Shown here in pieces: positions 1 to 12,294 of a DNA stretch of 64,000 nt. The position numbers and the translations under genes are program-made. Within the stretch, counting starts at the first letter, position 1. Each line of letters begins with the position of its first letter. The DNA is from Chloroflexota bacterium (lineage in GTDB: Bacteria > Chloroflexota > Dehalococcoidia > Lucifugimonadales > Lucifugimonadaceae): the NCBI GenBank assembly GCA_002717385.1, contig PBDR01000013.1, positions 45,321 through 109,320 of the forward strand. The letters are read 5' to 3'. A model generated the notes under the pieces. That model worked only from the letters and a program-made list of their open reading frames with translations, did no database searches and was not told the origin of the DNA.

Positions 1-794
1 GAAGAAATATTAATTTTATGAACTTTTCCCGGAGCTAGTGGGGCTTTAACAGAAATCGATGGTTTTCCTCTAAAATTAACAAATAAACCTTGAGGGTCGT
101 CTATAGCAACATTTTTTAATTTTGCTCCAATTGAAGCAAGCCCTATACTTAATGGCTCTGCACGAGTTAAAAATATTGAATCGATTACGGTAGGGTCCCA
201 AATTGCCCTAGCCCCCAAAAACATTTGATTGGTAATAGCAACATCTACAAGGGCTATATCAACAAATTCATCATTTATAAAAATATTAATCTTCTTGCTT
301 TTTTTACATGAATCATTAACTGAAACTTGCCCTGTAGCTAGTTTACCTGCGGCAATTCCAGCTAAAGTTCCTTCTGTCATTTTAGGAAATACATTATTAG
401 TACCTGTGGAAATTGGAAGTATAGGAACTGATCCACAGCCTTTTGCGACAACGCGATTAGTACCATCTCCTCCGAGTGTAACAATACAACCAACATTCAA
501 ATCTTTCATCATCTTTGCTGCATTTGTTGTTCCGGATTGGTGAGAAACAGGTGGAATATCTAAAAAAACCGTTTTGATTTTTTTTTTAATATCGTTCACT
601 CCTGGTAGGGTAAGACCAGAAGCATCAGGCATAAGAACCAATTTTTCGGTTTTAGTAGATATAATCCCAGCAAAAACTCTTCTTAATATATTAGCTTTCT
701 CTTGATTAGAAATAACCCTACCATGAGAGACAAGTCTTCGAATATCTTTCCCTGCAGCGGGATTCGCAATTATGCCAATTGATGATTTACTCAT
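1..794 (-). CDS. acoX: AcoX-like ATP-NAD kinase family protein (partial, runs off the left edge)
   Basis: Own translation of the minus strand from ATG at 794: MSKSSIGIIANPAAGKDIRRLVSHGRVISNQEKANILRRVFAG...; contains GGDGTNR typical of the NAD-kinase fold; directly follows E1/E2 genes, as AcoX does in acetoin operons. Confidence 0.75.
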   Translation of the reverse strand, partial: MSKSSIGIIANPAAGKDIRRLVSHGRVISNQEKANILRRVFAGIISTKTEKLVLMPDASGLTLPGVNDIKKKIKTVFLDIPPVSHQSGTTNAAKMMKDLNVGCIVTLGGDGTNRVVAKGCGSVPILPISTGTNNVFPKMTEGTLAGIAAGKLATGQVSVNDSCKKSKKINIFINDEFVDIALVDVAITNQMFLGARAIWDPTVIDSIFLTRAEPLSIGLASIGAKLKNVAIDDPQGLFVNFRGKPSISVKAPLAPGKVHKINIS

Positions 795-1977
795 CCATCC
801 AGCTAGGTTGACTCAAATATTTCGATACAAGATTTAGGAAACTCGCTGAAGGTGCTCCATCCCAAGCACGATGGTCAAAAGTAAGATTTAATGAACCTAC
901 TGACCTCGGAAGTAATTTGTCATCAACATATAAAGGAAGAACATTGATATTTCCAACACCTAATATACCTATTTCAGGAGGATTCAAAAGAGGATTAAAT
1001 GTATCTATATTATAAGATTCTAGTGTAGTAACAGAAAAAGAACTTCCTGACATTTTCTCTAAAGGTATGGAATTTGATCGGGATTGTCTTGCTAGTTCTC
1101 TAACTTCCAAAGCTATTTCTAAAAGTGATTTTTTATCAGCATTTTTTATTACAGGGACAATTAAACCATCTGTAACAGCCATTGCTACGCCAATATTAAT
1201 ATCTTCTAATAATCTAATTTCATCACCTACTAAATGTGCGTTTGCCTCTCTTTGTTCCGATAAAGCTCGGGCTGTTGCTTTTAAAATTAAATCTTGATAT
1301 TGAGGCCTTAATTTCTTTGATCTCCAACTAGAAATTAAATCCTTTTGAAATTCAACAGCATTAGTAACATCAACATTTCTAGTAAGGGTAACTGTAGGAA
1401 TTTGAGAACTTTCTGTCATTCTTTTTGCAATAACTGACCTCAAACGTTCGAGCTTAACCGTTTTTGTTACTGGCAATAAACTTTCAGGTAAAGAAATTTT
1501 ACTTGGTATTTTATTGGAAAAATTTGTAATGTCTTCTTCTGTAATCCTCCCACCGGAACCGGTCCCTTCGACTTGATCTATATTAACGTTAAGTTTTTTT
1601 GCTAATCTTCTTGCTCTGGGTGTAACAATTTTATTTTTTCCAGATTGAGGCTTTATTCTTTCAGAAGATTGCGATATATCAGGTTCTTGGGCTGCTACTT
1701 CATCACTTTTTTGCACAGGTAAATCATTATCCGTTTCACCTTGTACTAAAATATAACCTAAAACTGTTCCTACATTAACAACTTTTCCTTCTTGAACATC
1801 AATTCTACCTAAAACCCCATCGGAAGTTGCTTCAACTTCAGAATTCACTTTGGAAGATTCAATTTCTACTAATTTGTCGCCTTTTTCAATAGGGTCCCCA
1901 ACCGATTTGAGCCATTTCATTACTTGACCTTCATTCATTCCCATTCCCCATTGAGGTAATATTATTGGTGTCGACAT
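787..1977 (-). CDS. acoC: Dihydrolipoamide acyltransferase (E2) of a 2-oxo acid/acetoin dehydrogenase complex
   Basis: N-terminal lipoyl domain (VEIESSKVNSEVEA), E3-binding region (VTPRARRLAKKLNVNIDQVEGTGSGGRITEEDI), C-terminal catalytic motif (NLTFDHRAWDGAPS). Confidence 0.85.
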   Translation of the reverse strand: MSTPIILPQWGMGMNEGQVMKWLKSVGDPIEKGDKLVEIESSKVNSEVEATSDGVLGRIDVQEGKVVNVGTVLGYILVQGETDNDLPVQKSDEVAAQEPDISQSSERIKPQSGKNKIVTPRARRLAKKLNVNIDQVEGTGSGGRITEEDITNFSNKIPSKISLPESLLPVTKTVKLERLRSVIAKRMTESSQIPTVTLTRNVDVTNAVEFQKDLISSWRSKKLRPQYQDLILKATARALSEQREANAHLVGDEIRLLEDINIGVAMAVTDGLIVPVIKNADKKSLLEIALEVRELARQSRSNSIPLEKMSGSSFSVTTLESYNIDTFNPLLNPPEIGILGVGNINVLPLYVDDKLLPRSVGSLNLTFDHRAWDGAPSASFLNLVSKYLSQPSWMDE

Positions 1978-2012
1978 TCTAACTTAATCCTAAAAGCTTG
2001 ATTATTAAAAAT

Positions 2013-2981
2013 TTAATCTTCTAATGTATTTTTAACAGCATTAGAGATTTTTGTAACATCAGGATAAACTAATTTCTCCAGAGATGGTGTAAAAGGAATA
2101 TGTACTTGCTCAGAAGCTACCTTTTGAATAGGTGCCTGTAATGACCAAAAACCTTCTTGGGCAACTATAGATGCTATTTCGGAAGCGGCACTACAAACTT
2201 TATGAGCAGGATCAACTACAACTAATCTTCCTGTTTTCTCAACAGAATTTAATATTGTTTCTTTATCCAAGGGAACTAATGTTCTAGGGTCTAAAACTTC
2301 GACAGAAATACCTTCTTTATGTAAATTTTCTGCAGCTGATATAGCATGATTTACAGCTCCTGCAATAGCTACAATCGTACAATCCGTTCCTTCCCTAATA
2401 ATATTTGCTTCCCCAAATGGAGTAATGTATTCTCCATCAGGAATTTCACCTCGCATACCAGCTAAAGTTCCATCCTCAAAAACAATTACAGGATCATCAT
2501 CTCTAACGGCTGTCTTTAATAAACCTTTCATATCGGCAGGATTAGATGGCACCACAATTTTTATACCTGGCATATTCATAAACATAGGATAAGATCTATC
2601 AGAATGGTGAGCTGCAGCGCCTCCTCCGTACATCATCAAAGCTCGATACACCACTGGTAATGTGGCCTGTCCACCAAACATATATCTCATCTTTGCAGCC
2701 TGACTTATAAGCTGGTCCATTGCGACCCACATAAAACTCGTCAATGTTTCAACAATTGGTCGAGACCCAACTAAAGAGGCTCCTATAGCGGCTCCAAAAA
2801 ATCCATTCTCAGATAAAGGAGTATCAAGAACTCTTTTTTCACCAAACTCTGCTAATAAGTTAGCTGTACTTCCGTATACTGCTCGCCTAATATCCTCTCC
2901 CATAATAAAAACTCTCTCGTCACGTTTCATTTCTTCAATTGTTGCCTGGTTAATTGCCTCTCCAAATAAAGCCTGAGTCAT
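2013..2981 (-). CDS. acoB: Thiamine-dependent dehydrogenase E1 beta subunit (acetoin/pyruvate type)
   Basis: Transketolase-like beta subunit: MGEDI..., DTPLSENGFFGAAIGASLVGSRPIVE, VEVLDPRTLVPLDKETI. Confidence 0.85.
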   Translation of the reverse strand: MTQALFGEAINQATIEEMKRDERVFIMGEDIRRAVYGSTANLLAEFGEKRVLDTPLSENGFFGAAIGASLVGSRPIVETLTSFMWVAMDQLISQAAKMRYMFGGQATLPVVYRALMMYGGGAAAHHSDRSYPMFMNMPGIKIVVPSNPADMKGLLKTAVRDDDPVIVFEDGTLAGMRGEIPDGEYITPFGEANIIREGTDCTIVAIAGAVNHAISAAENLHKEGISVEVLDPRTLVPLDKETILNSVEKTGRLVVVDPAHKVCSAASEIASIVAQEGFWSLQAPIQKVASEQVHIPFTPSLEKLVYPDVTKISNAVKNTLED

Positions 2982-3028
2982 TTTCTTTCCTTTTCAAATA
3001 TCATATTAATAATTTTTTTACCCAAATT

Positions 3029-4018
3029 TCAAGGACGTGGAATTGGGTTTGCCCACATATCTTCAAATAATTCATCTGGTTCTGGGAAGGGGCTATTCCG
3101 TGCAAAATCGACTGCTTCATCAACAAGTTTTTCGCTGTCTGATGCTATTGAATCACATTCTTCTCGAGAGGCAATATTATTATTTATTAAATATTCCTCA
3201 TGAATATTTATCGGGTCTCTTTTTCTCCATTGATCTATCTGATCAGTAGTCCTATATTCACCTCTCCTAACCCTTCCCAATCCAAGTGAATGTTCTTCAT
3301 ATCTGTAGGTAAGCCCCTCGATAAGTGTTGGACCTTGTCCCGACCTAGCTCTTTCAACAGCAGCAACTGTCGCTTCATACATTGCGATTGCATCTTGTCC
3401 ATCAACTAAAACACCAGGCATATTATAAGCAGATGCCCTGTCAGAAATATGATCTACTGCAACCGTTTCTTCATAAGAAGTAGTAACAGCAAATTGATTG
3501 TTCTCACACAAAAAAATCACTGGAAGATTCCATACTGAAGCCATATTCATTGATTCGTGACAAGCTCCTTGATTTGAAGCTCCATCACCAAAAAACACCA
3601 TTGAAACAAAATCTTTTCCTTGTACTTTAGCTGAAAGTGCTGCACCAGTTGCAACTGGAACAGATGATGCAACTATACCAGATTCACCTAAAATACCTAT
3701 TGAAAAATCTGCTAAATGCATAGATCCTCCCTTACCTTTACAGTATCCATCTACTCTTCCATAAAGTTCTGCCATGGCTTTTTTAACAGATCCTCCTTTT
3801 GCGAGAGGGTGTCCATGAGATCTATGGTTTCCTGCAATATAATCAGTGTCTCTCAAAGCTGCGCATGCACCGACTGCAACTGCTTCTTCCCCAATATAAG
3901 GGTGAGCTGCTCCAGAAAATTCTCCTGCGGAATGAACTTCCATTACCTTCAGTTCAAAATTACGTATAATCCACATTCTGGTCAATATCATTATTAGCGT
4001 TTCTTTATTTATACTCAT
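3029..4018 (-). CDS. acoA: Thiamine-dependent dehydrogenase E1 alpha subunit (acetoin/pyruvate type)
   Basis: TPP-binding motif GDGASNQGACHESMNMASVWNLPVIFLCENN; GKGGSMH; YRYEEHS. Confidence 0.85.
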   Translation of the reverse strand: MSINKETLIMILTRMWIIRNFELKVMEVHSAGEFSGAAHPYIGEEAVAVGACAALRDTDYIAGNHRSHGHPLAKGGSVKKAMAELYGRVDGYCKGKGGSMHLADFSIGILGESGIVASSVPVATGAALSAKVQGKDFVSMVFFGDGASNQGACHESMNMASVWNLPVIFLCENNQFAVTTSYEETVAVDHISDRASAYNMPGVLVDGQDAIAMYEATVAAVERARSGQGPTLIEGLTYRYEEHSLGLGRVRRGEYRTTDQIDQWRKRDPINIHEEYLINNNIASREECDSIASDSEKLVDEAVDFARNSPFPEPDELFEDMWANPIPRP

Positions 4019-4243
4019 TAGAATTACTCTCGGATTAATTTTCGGTTCAATACTTTTATCTTTTATAAAATCCGATTATAACCACTATCTTTCTTTTATG
4101 GTGAAAAAAAGCACCTATAAAATATAGTAATTTCATCAGAGACAAACATCATTAAATATTTCCCTACTTGATGATAAAATAATATTAAGTCTACATATAG
4201 TAAATCATTACATGAATATTTAATTTTTGTTACGGCTTTTTAA

Positions 4244-6718
<2,475 letters not shown>

Positions 6719-6723
6719 ACTTT

Positions 6724-7284
6724 TTATACCAAACTGATATTGCCTGTTTCCGAAGCTTCCAATATTTTGAATAAGGGTATCTTTTTTTTATTTAATTTTT
6801 CCAACGCACCTTGTTGACGATCAAGTATTGTTAAAGCCAAAACCACTTCACAATCCATTTCTTCTACTGTTTCAATCGAGTTTAATAAGCTTGATCCGGT
6901 AGATAAAGTGTCATCAAAAATTGCAACCTTCATTCCAGGTTTAACTAACCCTTCAATTTTACGATTAGTTCCATAATTTTTAGCTTCTGTCCTAACAAAA
7001 AAACCATATAAATTAATTTTTTCAAAGTAACATTTCAACGTTAATGCACCAACAATCGGAACAGCAGCAACGGAAGGCCCCCCAAAAGCATCGGCTTTAT
7101 ATTCAATTATTTTTTTTATAAAAATTTTTGTGATTAAATTAACACTATATGGATCCATAGAAAGAAGTCTTCCATCAAAATAGTACGAACTTTTTTTTCC
7201 TGAAGACAAGGTAAATTTTCCAAATTTTATCGCTTCTAATTCTTTGGCTCTTTTATATAGTTTCTTAGTTTCGTTTTTAAACAT
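6724..7284 (-). CDS. pyrE: Orotate phosphoribosyltransferase
   Basis: FTLSSGKKSSYYFDGRLLSMDP and PRPP-binding segment VAIFDDTLSTGSSLLNSIE. Confidence 0.85.
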   Translation of the reverse strand: MFKNETKKLYKRAKELEAIKFGKFTLSSGKKSSYYFDGRLLSMDPYSVNLITKIFIKKIIEYKADAFGGPSVAAVPIVGALTLKCYFEKINLYGFFVRTEAKNYGTNRKIEGLVKPGMKVAIFDDTLSTGSSLLNSIETVEEMDCEVVLALTILDRQQGALEKLNKKKIPLFKILEASETGNISLV

Positions 7285-7883
7285 TACCTTTTATACAATC
7301 CTCTTTTAATGATAATTTCTTCTACCTGCCGTGGAACTAAATTCTCAATACTTAAATTCTTATCGATATATTCTCTTATTTTTGTGGAGGAAATATCAAT
7401 TCTTGGACCTGCAATATTTACAATGTTTTTATAAAAATCATTCTTGGACTTCTTCACAAGAAATTTTTTGTTTTCTCTTTTATACACTGCAATAGTACAA
7501 ATTTTTTTTATTTCTTCAGATTTATACCATTTATCCATTTTGTTAATAGAATCTTCTCCAACGATTAGATATATATTCTCGACTTTAGGATAAAGTTTAA
7601 TTAAATCACTAAGGGTATCTATTGTATAAGTATGTTTTTCGCGTTTTATATCTATATCGCAAGTTTGTATATTACTTAGATTTGATATAGACACATTTAT
7701 CATATCCAGTCTATCTATTGAAGTAGCATAAGGGCCGCTGTTTTTCATCCATTGATCATACACAGGTATGAAAAGTAAAATATCCAAGTGCAATTGTTTC
7801 TGCGCTAATAAACTTATTTTTATATGTCCGTTATGAATTGGATCAAAACTTCCTCCAAATATTCCCAAATTTTTTAATGCCAT
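7284..7883 (-). CDS. nadD: Nicotinate-nucleotide adenylyltransferase
   Basis: GIFGGSFDPIHNGHI nucleotidyltransferase motif; ISSTKIREYI. Confidence 0.9.
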   Translation of the reverse strand: MALKNLGIFGGSFDPIHNGHIKISLLAQKQLHLDILLFIPVYDQWMKNSGPYATSIDRLDMINVSISNLSNIQTCDIDIKREKHTYTIDTLSDLIKLYPKVENIYLIVGEDSINKMDKWYKSEEIKKICTIAVYKRENKKFLVKKSKNDFYKNIVNIAGPRIDISSTKIREYIDKNLSIENLVPRQVEEIIIKRGLYKR

Positions 7884-9160
7884 TCAAAATTCCATTCACT
7901 TACCAAAACAGTATCTCCGGGTTTAATTCCTAATTTTCGTAATGAATCATTTACTCCCATTCGTTCAAGTCTTCCTTGAAATTGTATTAGTGTAGACCAG
8001 TCATTTAAGTCGCTACCTTGAGCAATTCTAATTGCTCGTGGATGTATAATTTTATATTGATTTTCAGTTTCCTTAATTACTGAATCAAATTCATTTTTTA
8101 TTCTTGGGTGTATCATATTTATCTCTTCTATCTCCGTTTGGTGAAGTTTTAATGTTTTTTTTATTTTAACTTCTTTAATTTTTTTCGTTATTGATTGAAG
8201 TAAAACGTCAATTCCTTTCATGGATAAAGCAGAGACAAAAAGAGTCTCAATATTAATCTTGGCATTTTTAATCATTACTAATATTTCATTTTTTAAGATT
8301 TCAACATCATCTAAATCAACTTTATTTATAACTAAAATTTGTGGACGATCAAGGAGAGTTTTATCAAATTTTTTCATTTCATTATTAATAATATTAATAT
8401 TTTCAGGAATATTTTCTGATGTTCCGTCTACTAAATGAATCAATATTTTCGTCCTTTGAATATGTTTTAAAAAGTCATGTCCAATTCCAACTCCCATATG
8501 TGCATCTTTAATTAACCCAGGAATATCCACTAATACAAATTCTTCTAAATCATTTATTACAGTTCCAAGCTTTGGTTCTAGAGTGGTGAAAGGATAGTCC
8601 CCAACTTTAGGTTTTGCCGAAGTCATTGATCTTAGAAGGCTTGATTTTCCTGCATTTGGCATTCCAATAATACCTACATCAGCTAATAATTTTAACTCCA
8701 AGCTAACAATTGTTTCTTTTCCAGCTTCACCAGATTCAGCTAATAAAGGTTCTCGGTTAATTGAAGATGTAAATTTTGCATTTCCTAATCCACCTCTTCC
8801 ACCTTTTATTAGGATAATATTTTTTTTTGGATGGTCTAAATCTATCGTTTCTACTATTCCATTTTCATTTTTGAATGATAATACTGTACCAACTGGTACT
8901 TGAATTTCAATACTTTTACCATTAAAACCTTGTTTCTTAGTGGTACCCCCATTCCCTCCATTTCCAGCCGAAAAATGTCTTTTATATGAAAATCTTGAAA
9001 GTGTTTTTACTGAAGTATCGCTAACAAAAATTACATTTCCACCATTTCCACCATTTCCACCTGAAGGACCTGCAAGAGGATTATGAGGTTCTCTTGCAAA
9101 AGAAACTATACCATTACCTCCGTTTCCAGATTTAACTGTTATTTTTGCAGAATCTATCAT
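7874..9160 (-). CDS. obg: Obg family GTPase (ObgE/CgtA) with C-terminal extension
   Basis: Gly-rich Obg domain, GMPNAGKSSLL, DIPGLIKDAHMGVGIGHDFLKH, NKVDL, C-terminal OCT-like domain. Confidence 0.95.
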   Translation of the reverse strand: MIDSAKITVKSGNGGNGIVSFAREPHNPLAGPSGGNGGNGGNVIFVSDTSVKTLSRFSYKRHFSAGNGGNGGTTKKQGFNGKSIEIQVPVGTVLSFKNENGIVETIDLDHPKKNIILIKGGRGGLGNAKFTSSINREPLLAESGEAGKETIVSLELKLLADVGIIGMPNAGKSSLLRSMTSAKPKVGDYPFTTLEPKLGTVINDLEEFVLVDIPGLIKDAHMGVGIGHDFLKHIQRTKILIHLVDGTSENIPENINIINNEMKKFDKTLLDRPQILVINKVDLDDVEILKNEILVMIKNAKINIETLFVSALSMKGIDVLLQSITKKIKEVKIKKTLKLHQTEIEEINMIHPRIKNEFDSVIKETENQYKIIHPRAIRIAQGSDLNDWSTLIQFQGRLERMGVNDSLRKLGIKPGDTVLVSEWNFEWH

Positions 9161-9366
9161 TATTAAATATTTAATTATTTAAAATTTATTTAAGTAAATA
9201 TTTAAAATAATAAAACTAATCATATGAGTTATGTGAATAAACAAATATCTTTATGAATAAAATAATTGTGAATAAAAGATTGTATCTACTGTTAAATTTT
9301 AAAAGAACCTGAAATTTATGTGAAATTAAATTTCATATGAAGTCCGATAATTTTTTTTATTCACAC
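9161..9366. other. oriC: Candidate chromosomal replication origin (oriC): AT-rich DUE-like segment plus DnaA boxes
   Basis: Exact 9-mers TTATTCACA or complement TGTGAATAA at 9232-9240, 9267-9275 and 9357-9365, a near match TATGAATAA at about 9252-9260, and extreme A/T runs at 9161-9220, all next to dnaA. Confidence 0.7.
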
Positions 9367-10731
9367 AGAAACATTAATTAATTCACGAATTTCAAGGATT
9401 TTTTCTCTTAGAATCAAATCTCTTTTTATCTGTTTTTCTATAGCTTTTTGAGCATATATTACTGTTGAATGATCTTTTCCTCCCAACATTTGTGCTACAG
9501 CAGTTGATGTCATGTGTGCGTCTTCTCTCAATAAATACATGGTTATTCTTCTTGCCTGAGTAGATTTCTGATCTCTTTTATTACTTTTTATTACTTCAAT
9601 AGGTACACCTGTATATTTTTCAATAACATGAAGAATTTGTTTTGGATTTATTGTGTTTTCGGAACTTTGAGAAAATAAATTTTTAATGGCGTATTCTGCT
9701 AAATCAAGAGATATTTTTTTACCAACAAGATCGGAATATGCAATTATACGATTAATTGACCCTTCTAAATCTCGGATGTTTTTATATTTTTTTTCAGAGA
9801 TCATTTCAAGTATTTCGTGATCAATATCCAGGTAATTTGATTTATGTTTTAAAATAGCTAACCGAGTTTCAATGTCAGGTGGTTGTATATCTAACTCAAG
9901 TCCTCCAGATAGTCTAGAACTAATTCTTTCTTGTAATTTAATTCTTTTTGATGGTTCGTCTCCGCTAATAACGATTTGTTTTGCTGAAAGATGAAGCTCA
10001 TTGAATGTATGAAAGAATCCTTCTTGGGTTTGTTCTTTTGTTGAAATAAATTGAATATCATCAATCAAAAGAGCATCAAGGTTTCTGTATTTTTTTCTAA
10101 ATATTGCAGTTTTACCTTCTCGTATAGATTTAATGTATTCATTTGTAAATGTTTCTGATGTTAGATAAATTATTTTTTTTCCTTTTTTGACTAATTCATG
10201 ACCAATAGAGTGTAATAGGTGTGTTTTTCCAAGTCCCACTTCGGAATATAAATAAAGAGGATTGTATACTTTTCCAGGATTTTCAGAAACTTTTAAAGCT
10301 GCAGCTAGAGCTAATTCATTATTTGATCCTCGTATAAAATTTTTAAAAGTAAAGTATTTGTTAAGTTTTGGAGAGTCATTATTTTTAGCTTTATCTTGTG
10401 TAATTTTGTTTGTTTTATCCCTTTCAGGTAATTGAGAATGTTGGGAGCTATTTGAAACTTTGAATACAATTTCAATATTTTGTTTACTAATTTTATAAAC
10501 GGCTTTAGAAATGGTTGAATATAATCTCTTCTCAAGCATTTCTGCTGCAAAAGGACTTGAGGTGTAAATGGTAAGTTTATTGTCTGATAAAGAATCGGCT
10601 ACGGTATGTTTTAACCATGTTTCAAAGTTTGGCCTAGGAATTTCTAATTCCAAAAGACCTAAGGTAGCGGACCATATTGTTTTTGCATTGTTTGTTGGTA
10701 ACATTTGATCCTTTCTTGGGACGAAAAACAC
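9361..10731 (-). CDS. dnaA: Chromosomal replication initiator DnaA
   Basis: YLYSEVGLGKTHLLHSIGHEL (Walker A), ALLIDDIQFI (Walker B), C-terminal GGKDHSTVIYAQKAIE DnaA signature. Confidence 0.97.
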   Translation of the reverse strand: MFFVPRKDQMLPTNNAKTIWSATLGLLELEIPRPNFETWLKHTVADSLSDNKLTIYTSSPFAAEMLEKRLYSTISKAVYKISKQNIEIVFKVSNSSQHSQLPERDKTNKITQDKAKNNDSPKLNKYFTFKNFIRGSNNELALAAALKVSENPGKVYNPLYLYSEVGLGKTHLLHSIGHELVKKGKKIIYLTSETFTNEYIKSIREGKTAIFRKKYRNLDALLIDDIQFISTKEQTQEGFFHTFNELHLSAKQIVISGDEPSKRIKLQERISSRLSGGLELDIQPPDIETRLAILKHKSNYLDIDHEILEMISEKKYKNIRDLEGSINRIIAYSDLVGKKISLDLAEYAIKNLFSQSSENTINPKQILHVIEKYTGVPIEVIKSNKRDQKSTQARRITMYLLREDAHMTSTAVAQMLGGKDHSTVIYAQKAIEKQIKRDLILREKILEIRELINVSV

Positions 10732-11010
10732 CTTACCGATGTGTCTCTCGGATTAAAATTTAATATTTTATTAGGGGGATATGTAATCAGTGAATAGGTG
10801 CGTTAGAGAAACAAAGAACCCCTACATTTTTGTAACGGACTCTGACACCAACTGATGTAAAATAAGTTAAATCTTTTTGGACCTAAAAAGCAACAGATTT
10901 TTTATGAAATCTATCAATTTTATTTTTTTTTTTGACACAATTAATTTCAGAAAATAAAAAAATATGATTGTTTTAGATCAAAAGTTTTATTTTGAAATTT
11001 AATTTATTAT

Positions 11011-11032
11011 AAACGCGCTTTGAAGCGCGTTT
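11011..11032. promoter_or_regulatory. GC-rich perfect inverted repeat in the dnaA/fmt divergent intergenic region
   Basis: AAACGCGCTT-TG-AAGCGCGTTT; 10-bp arms, 23 nt upstream of the fmt start codon. Confidence 0.55.
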
Positions 11033-11055
11033 AAGGTAAAAGGTCATTTAAGAAA

Positions 11056-11991
11056 ATGAAGTTAGTATTTTTTGGATCGTCAGAAAACTCTGCAGAAGTT
11101 TTAAAATTTATTATTTCAAAAAAATATAATATAGAAATTATAGTAACCCGAAAACGAAAACCCAAAGGACGTGGACTTAAATTGATTTCTAATCCTTTAG
11201 AAGATGTAGCAAATCAAAATAAAATAAAATTACTCGAAACAGATGATTTAAATGATCCAAATGTTATTAATGAACTAAAATCTTTAAAACCAGATATTTT
11301 TCTAATAGTATCGTTCGGAAAATTATTGTCACAGAAAATTCTTGATATACCTTTAAGGGGAGTCATAAATATACATCCTTCATTACTGCCACTATATCGT
11401 GGTCCAAGTCCGATCTCATCTGTGATTTTAGATGGGGTAAAACAAACAGGAGTAACAATTATGCTTTTGGATAAAGGTATCGATACAGGACCGATTTTAA
11501 TTCAATCAGATCCTGTTATGCTTTTTGGGAATGAAACTACTTCGGAATTATCAAAAGATCTTTTTCTTAAGGGTTCTGAGTTACTTGTCGAGATATTAGA
11601 TAAATATTACCAAGGTAAAGTTAATTTTACAGAACAAGACCATAAATTTGCGACTTATACTAATTTAATTAAAGCAAATGAAGGAGAAATAAATTGGCAA
11701 GAAAATGCAGATTATATTTTCAAGCGATACAGAGCATTTGATAAATGGCCTGGGATTTTTACTTTTTGGAAAGGGAAAAGAATTAAGCTAATTGAATTAG
11801 AAATTTTCAAAAATAACTTTCAAAAAATTAAACCAGGAAATATTATTCTTTATGATAAAAATTTACTGATAGGAACTGGTTCGTGTCCATTAAGAATTTT
11901 TTCTTTACAACTTGAAGGTAAGAAAATATCGAAAAGTTTTGACTTTGTTAGAGGTTATAAAGAAATTTTAAATCAAACACTACCATCATAA
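11056..11991 (+). CDS. fmt: Methionyl-tRNA formyltransferase
   Basis: Formyltransferase motifs INIHPSLLPLYRGPSPISSVILDG, GVTIMLLDKGIDTGPIL, plus C-terminal Fmt domain. Confidence 0.85.
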   Translation: MKLVFFGSSENSAEVLKFIISKKYNIEIIVTRKRKPKGRGLKLISNPLEDVANQNKIKLLETDDLNDPNVINELKSLKPDIFLIVSFGKLLSQKILDIPLRGVINIHPSLLPLYRGPSPISSVILDGVKQTGVTIMLLDKGIDTGPILIQSDPVMLFGNETTSELSKDLFLKGSELLVEILDKYYQGKVNFTEQDHKFATYTNLIKANEGEINWQENADYIFKRYRAFDKWPGIFTFWKGKRIKLIELEIFKNNFQKIKPGNIILYDKNLLIGTGSCPLRIFSLQLEGKKISKSFDFVRGYKEILNQTLPS

Positions 11992-12275
11992 ATTAATTTT
12001 ATTTCTCTATGGGAAATATGGCCTCTTACAAAATCAACATTTTTTTTCCACCACTCACTTCCATAAAAAGAATCCTCTTTTTGCTTAATGTTTTTTATTG
12101 AATTACCGTAAGATCTGATCCAAATAAACTGAGTGTTTTCTTCATTAACCCAATAACTTTCAACTTTAATACCGTGTTTTTCCATCAATGGGATTAGTTT
12201 GTTTTCGAATAGCGTAAGCCAACTATCCATTTGTCCTGAGTTCATTGTGTATGTTCTTAGATGTGCTATTTTCAT
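11973..12275 (-). CDS. NIPSNAP-like small protein
   Basis: MKIAHLRTYTMNSGQMDSWLTLFENKLIPLMEKHGIKVESYWV...FIWIRSY; dimeric alpha/beta-barrel NIPSNAP-like pattern. Start chosen at the internal ATG (MKIAHL). Confidence 0.6.
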   Translation of the reverse strand: MKIAHLRTYTMNSGQMDSWLTLFENKLIPLMEKHGIKVESYWVNEENTQFIWIRSYGNSIKNIKQKEDSFYGSEWWKKNVDFVRGHISHREIKLIYDGSV

Positions 12276-12294
12276 TATTTCACCTATAAATTTA

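Noticed and set aside
229-543. Plus-strand ORF of 104 aa
   Set aside because: Antisense to the AcoX-like gene, whose minus-strand reading has clear NAD-kinase-like motifs.
1067-1297. Antisense ORFs over 60 aa in the supplied track (e.g. 1067..1297, 3716..3997, 25492..25734, 48475..48765)
   Set aside because: They lie fully inside confident genes on the opposite strand and show no recognisable domains; shadow ORFs.
10932-10968. TTGACA ... TATGAT as a sigma70-type promoter for fmt
   Set aside because: Spacing between the two hexamers is 25 nt, too long for a canonical promoter.
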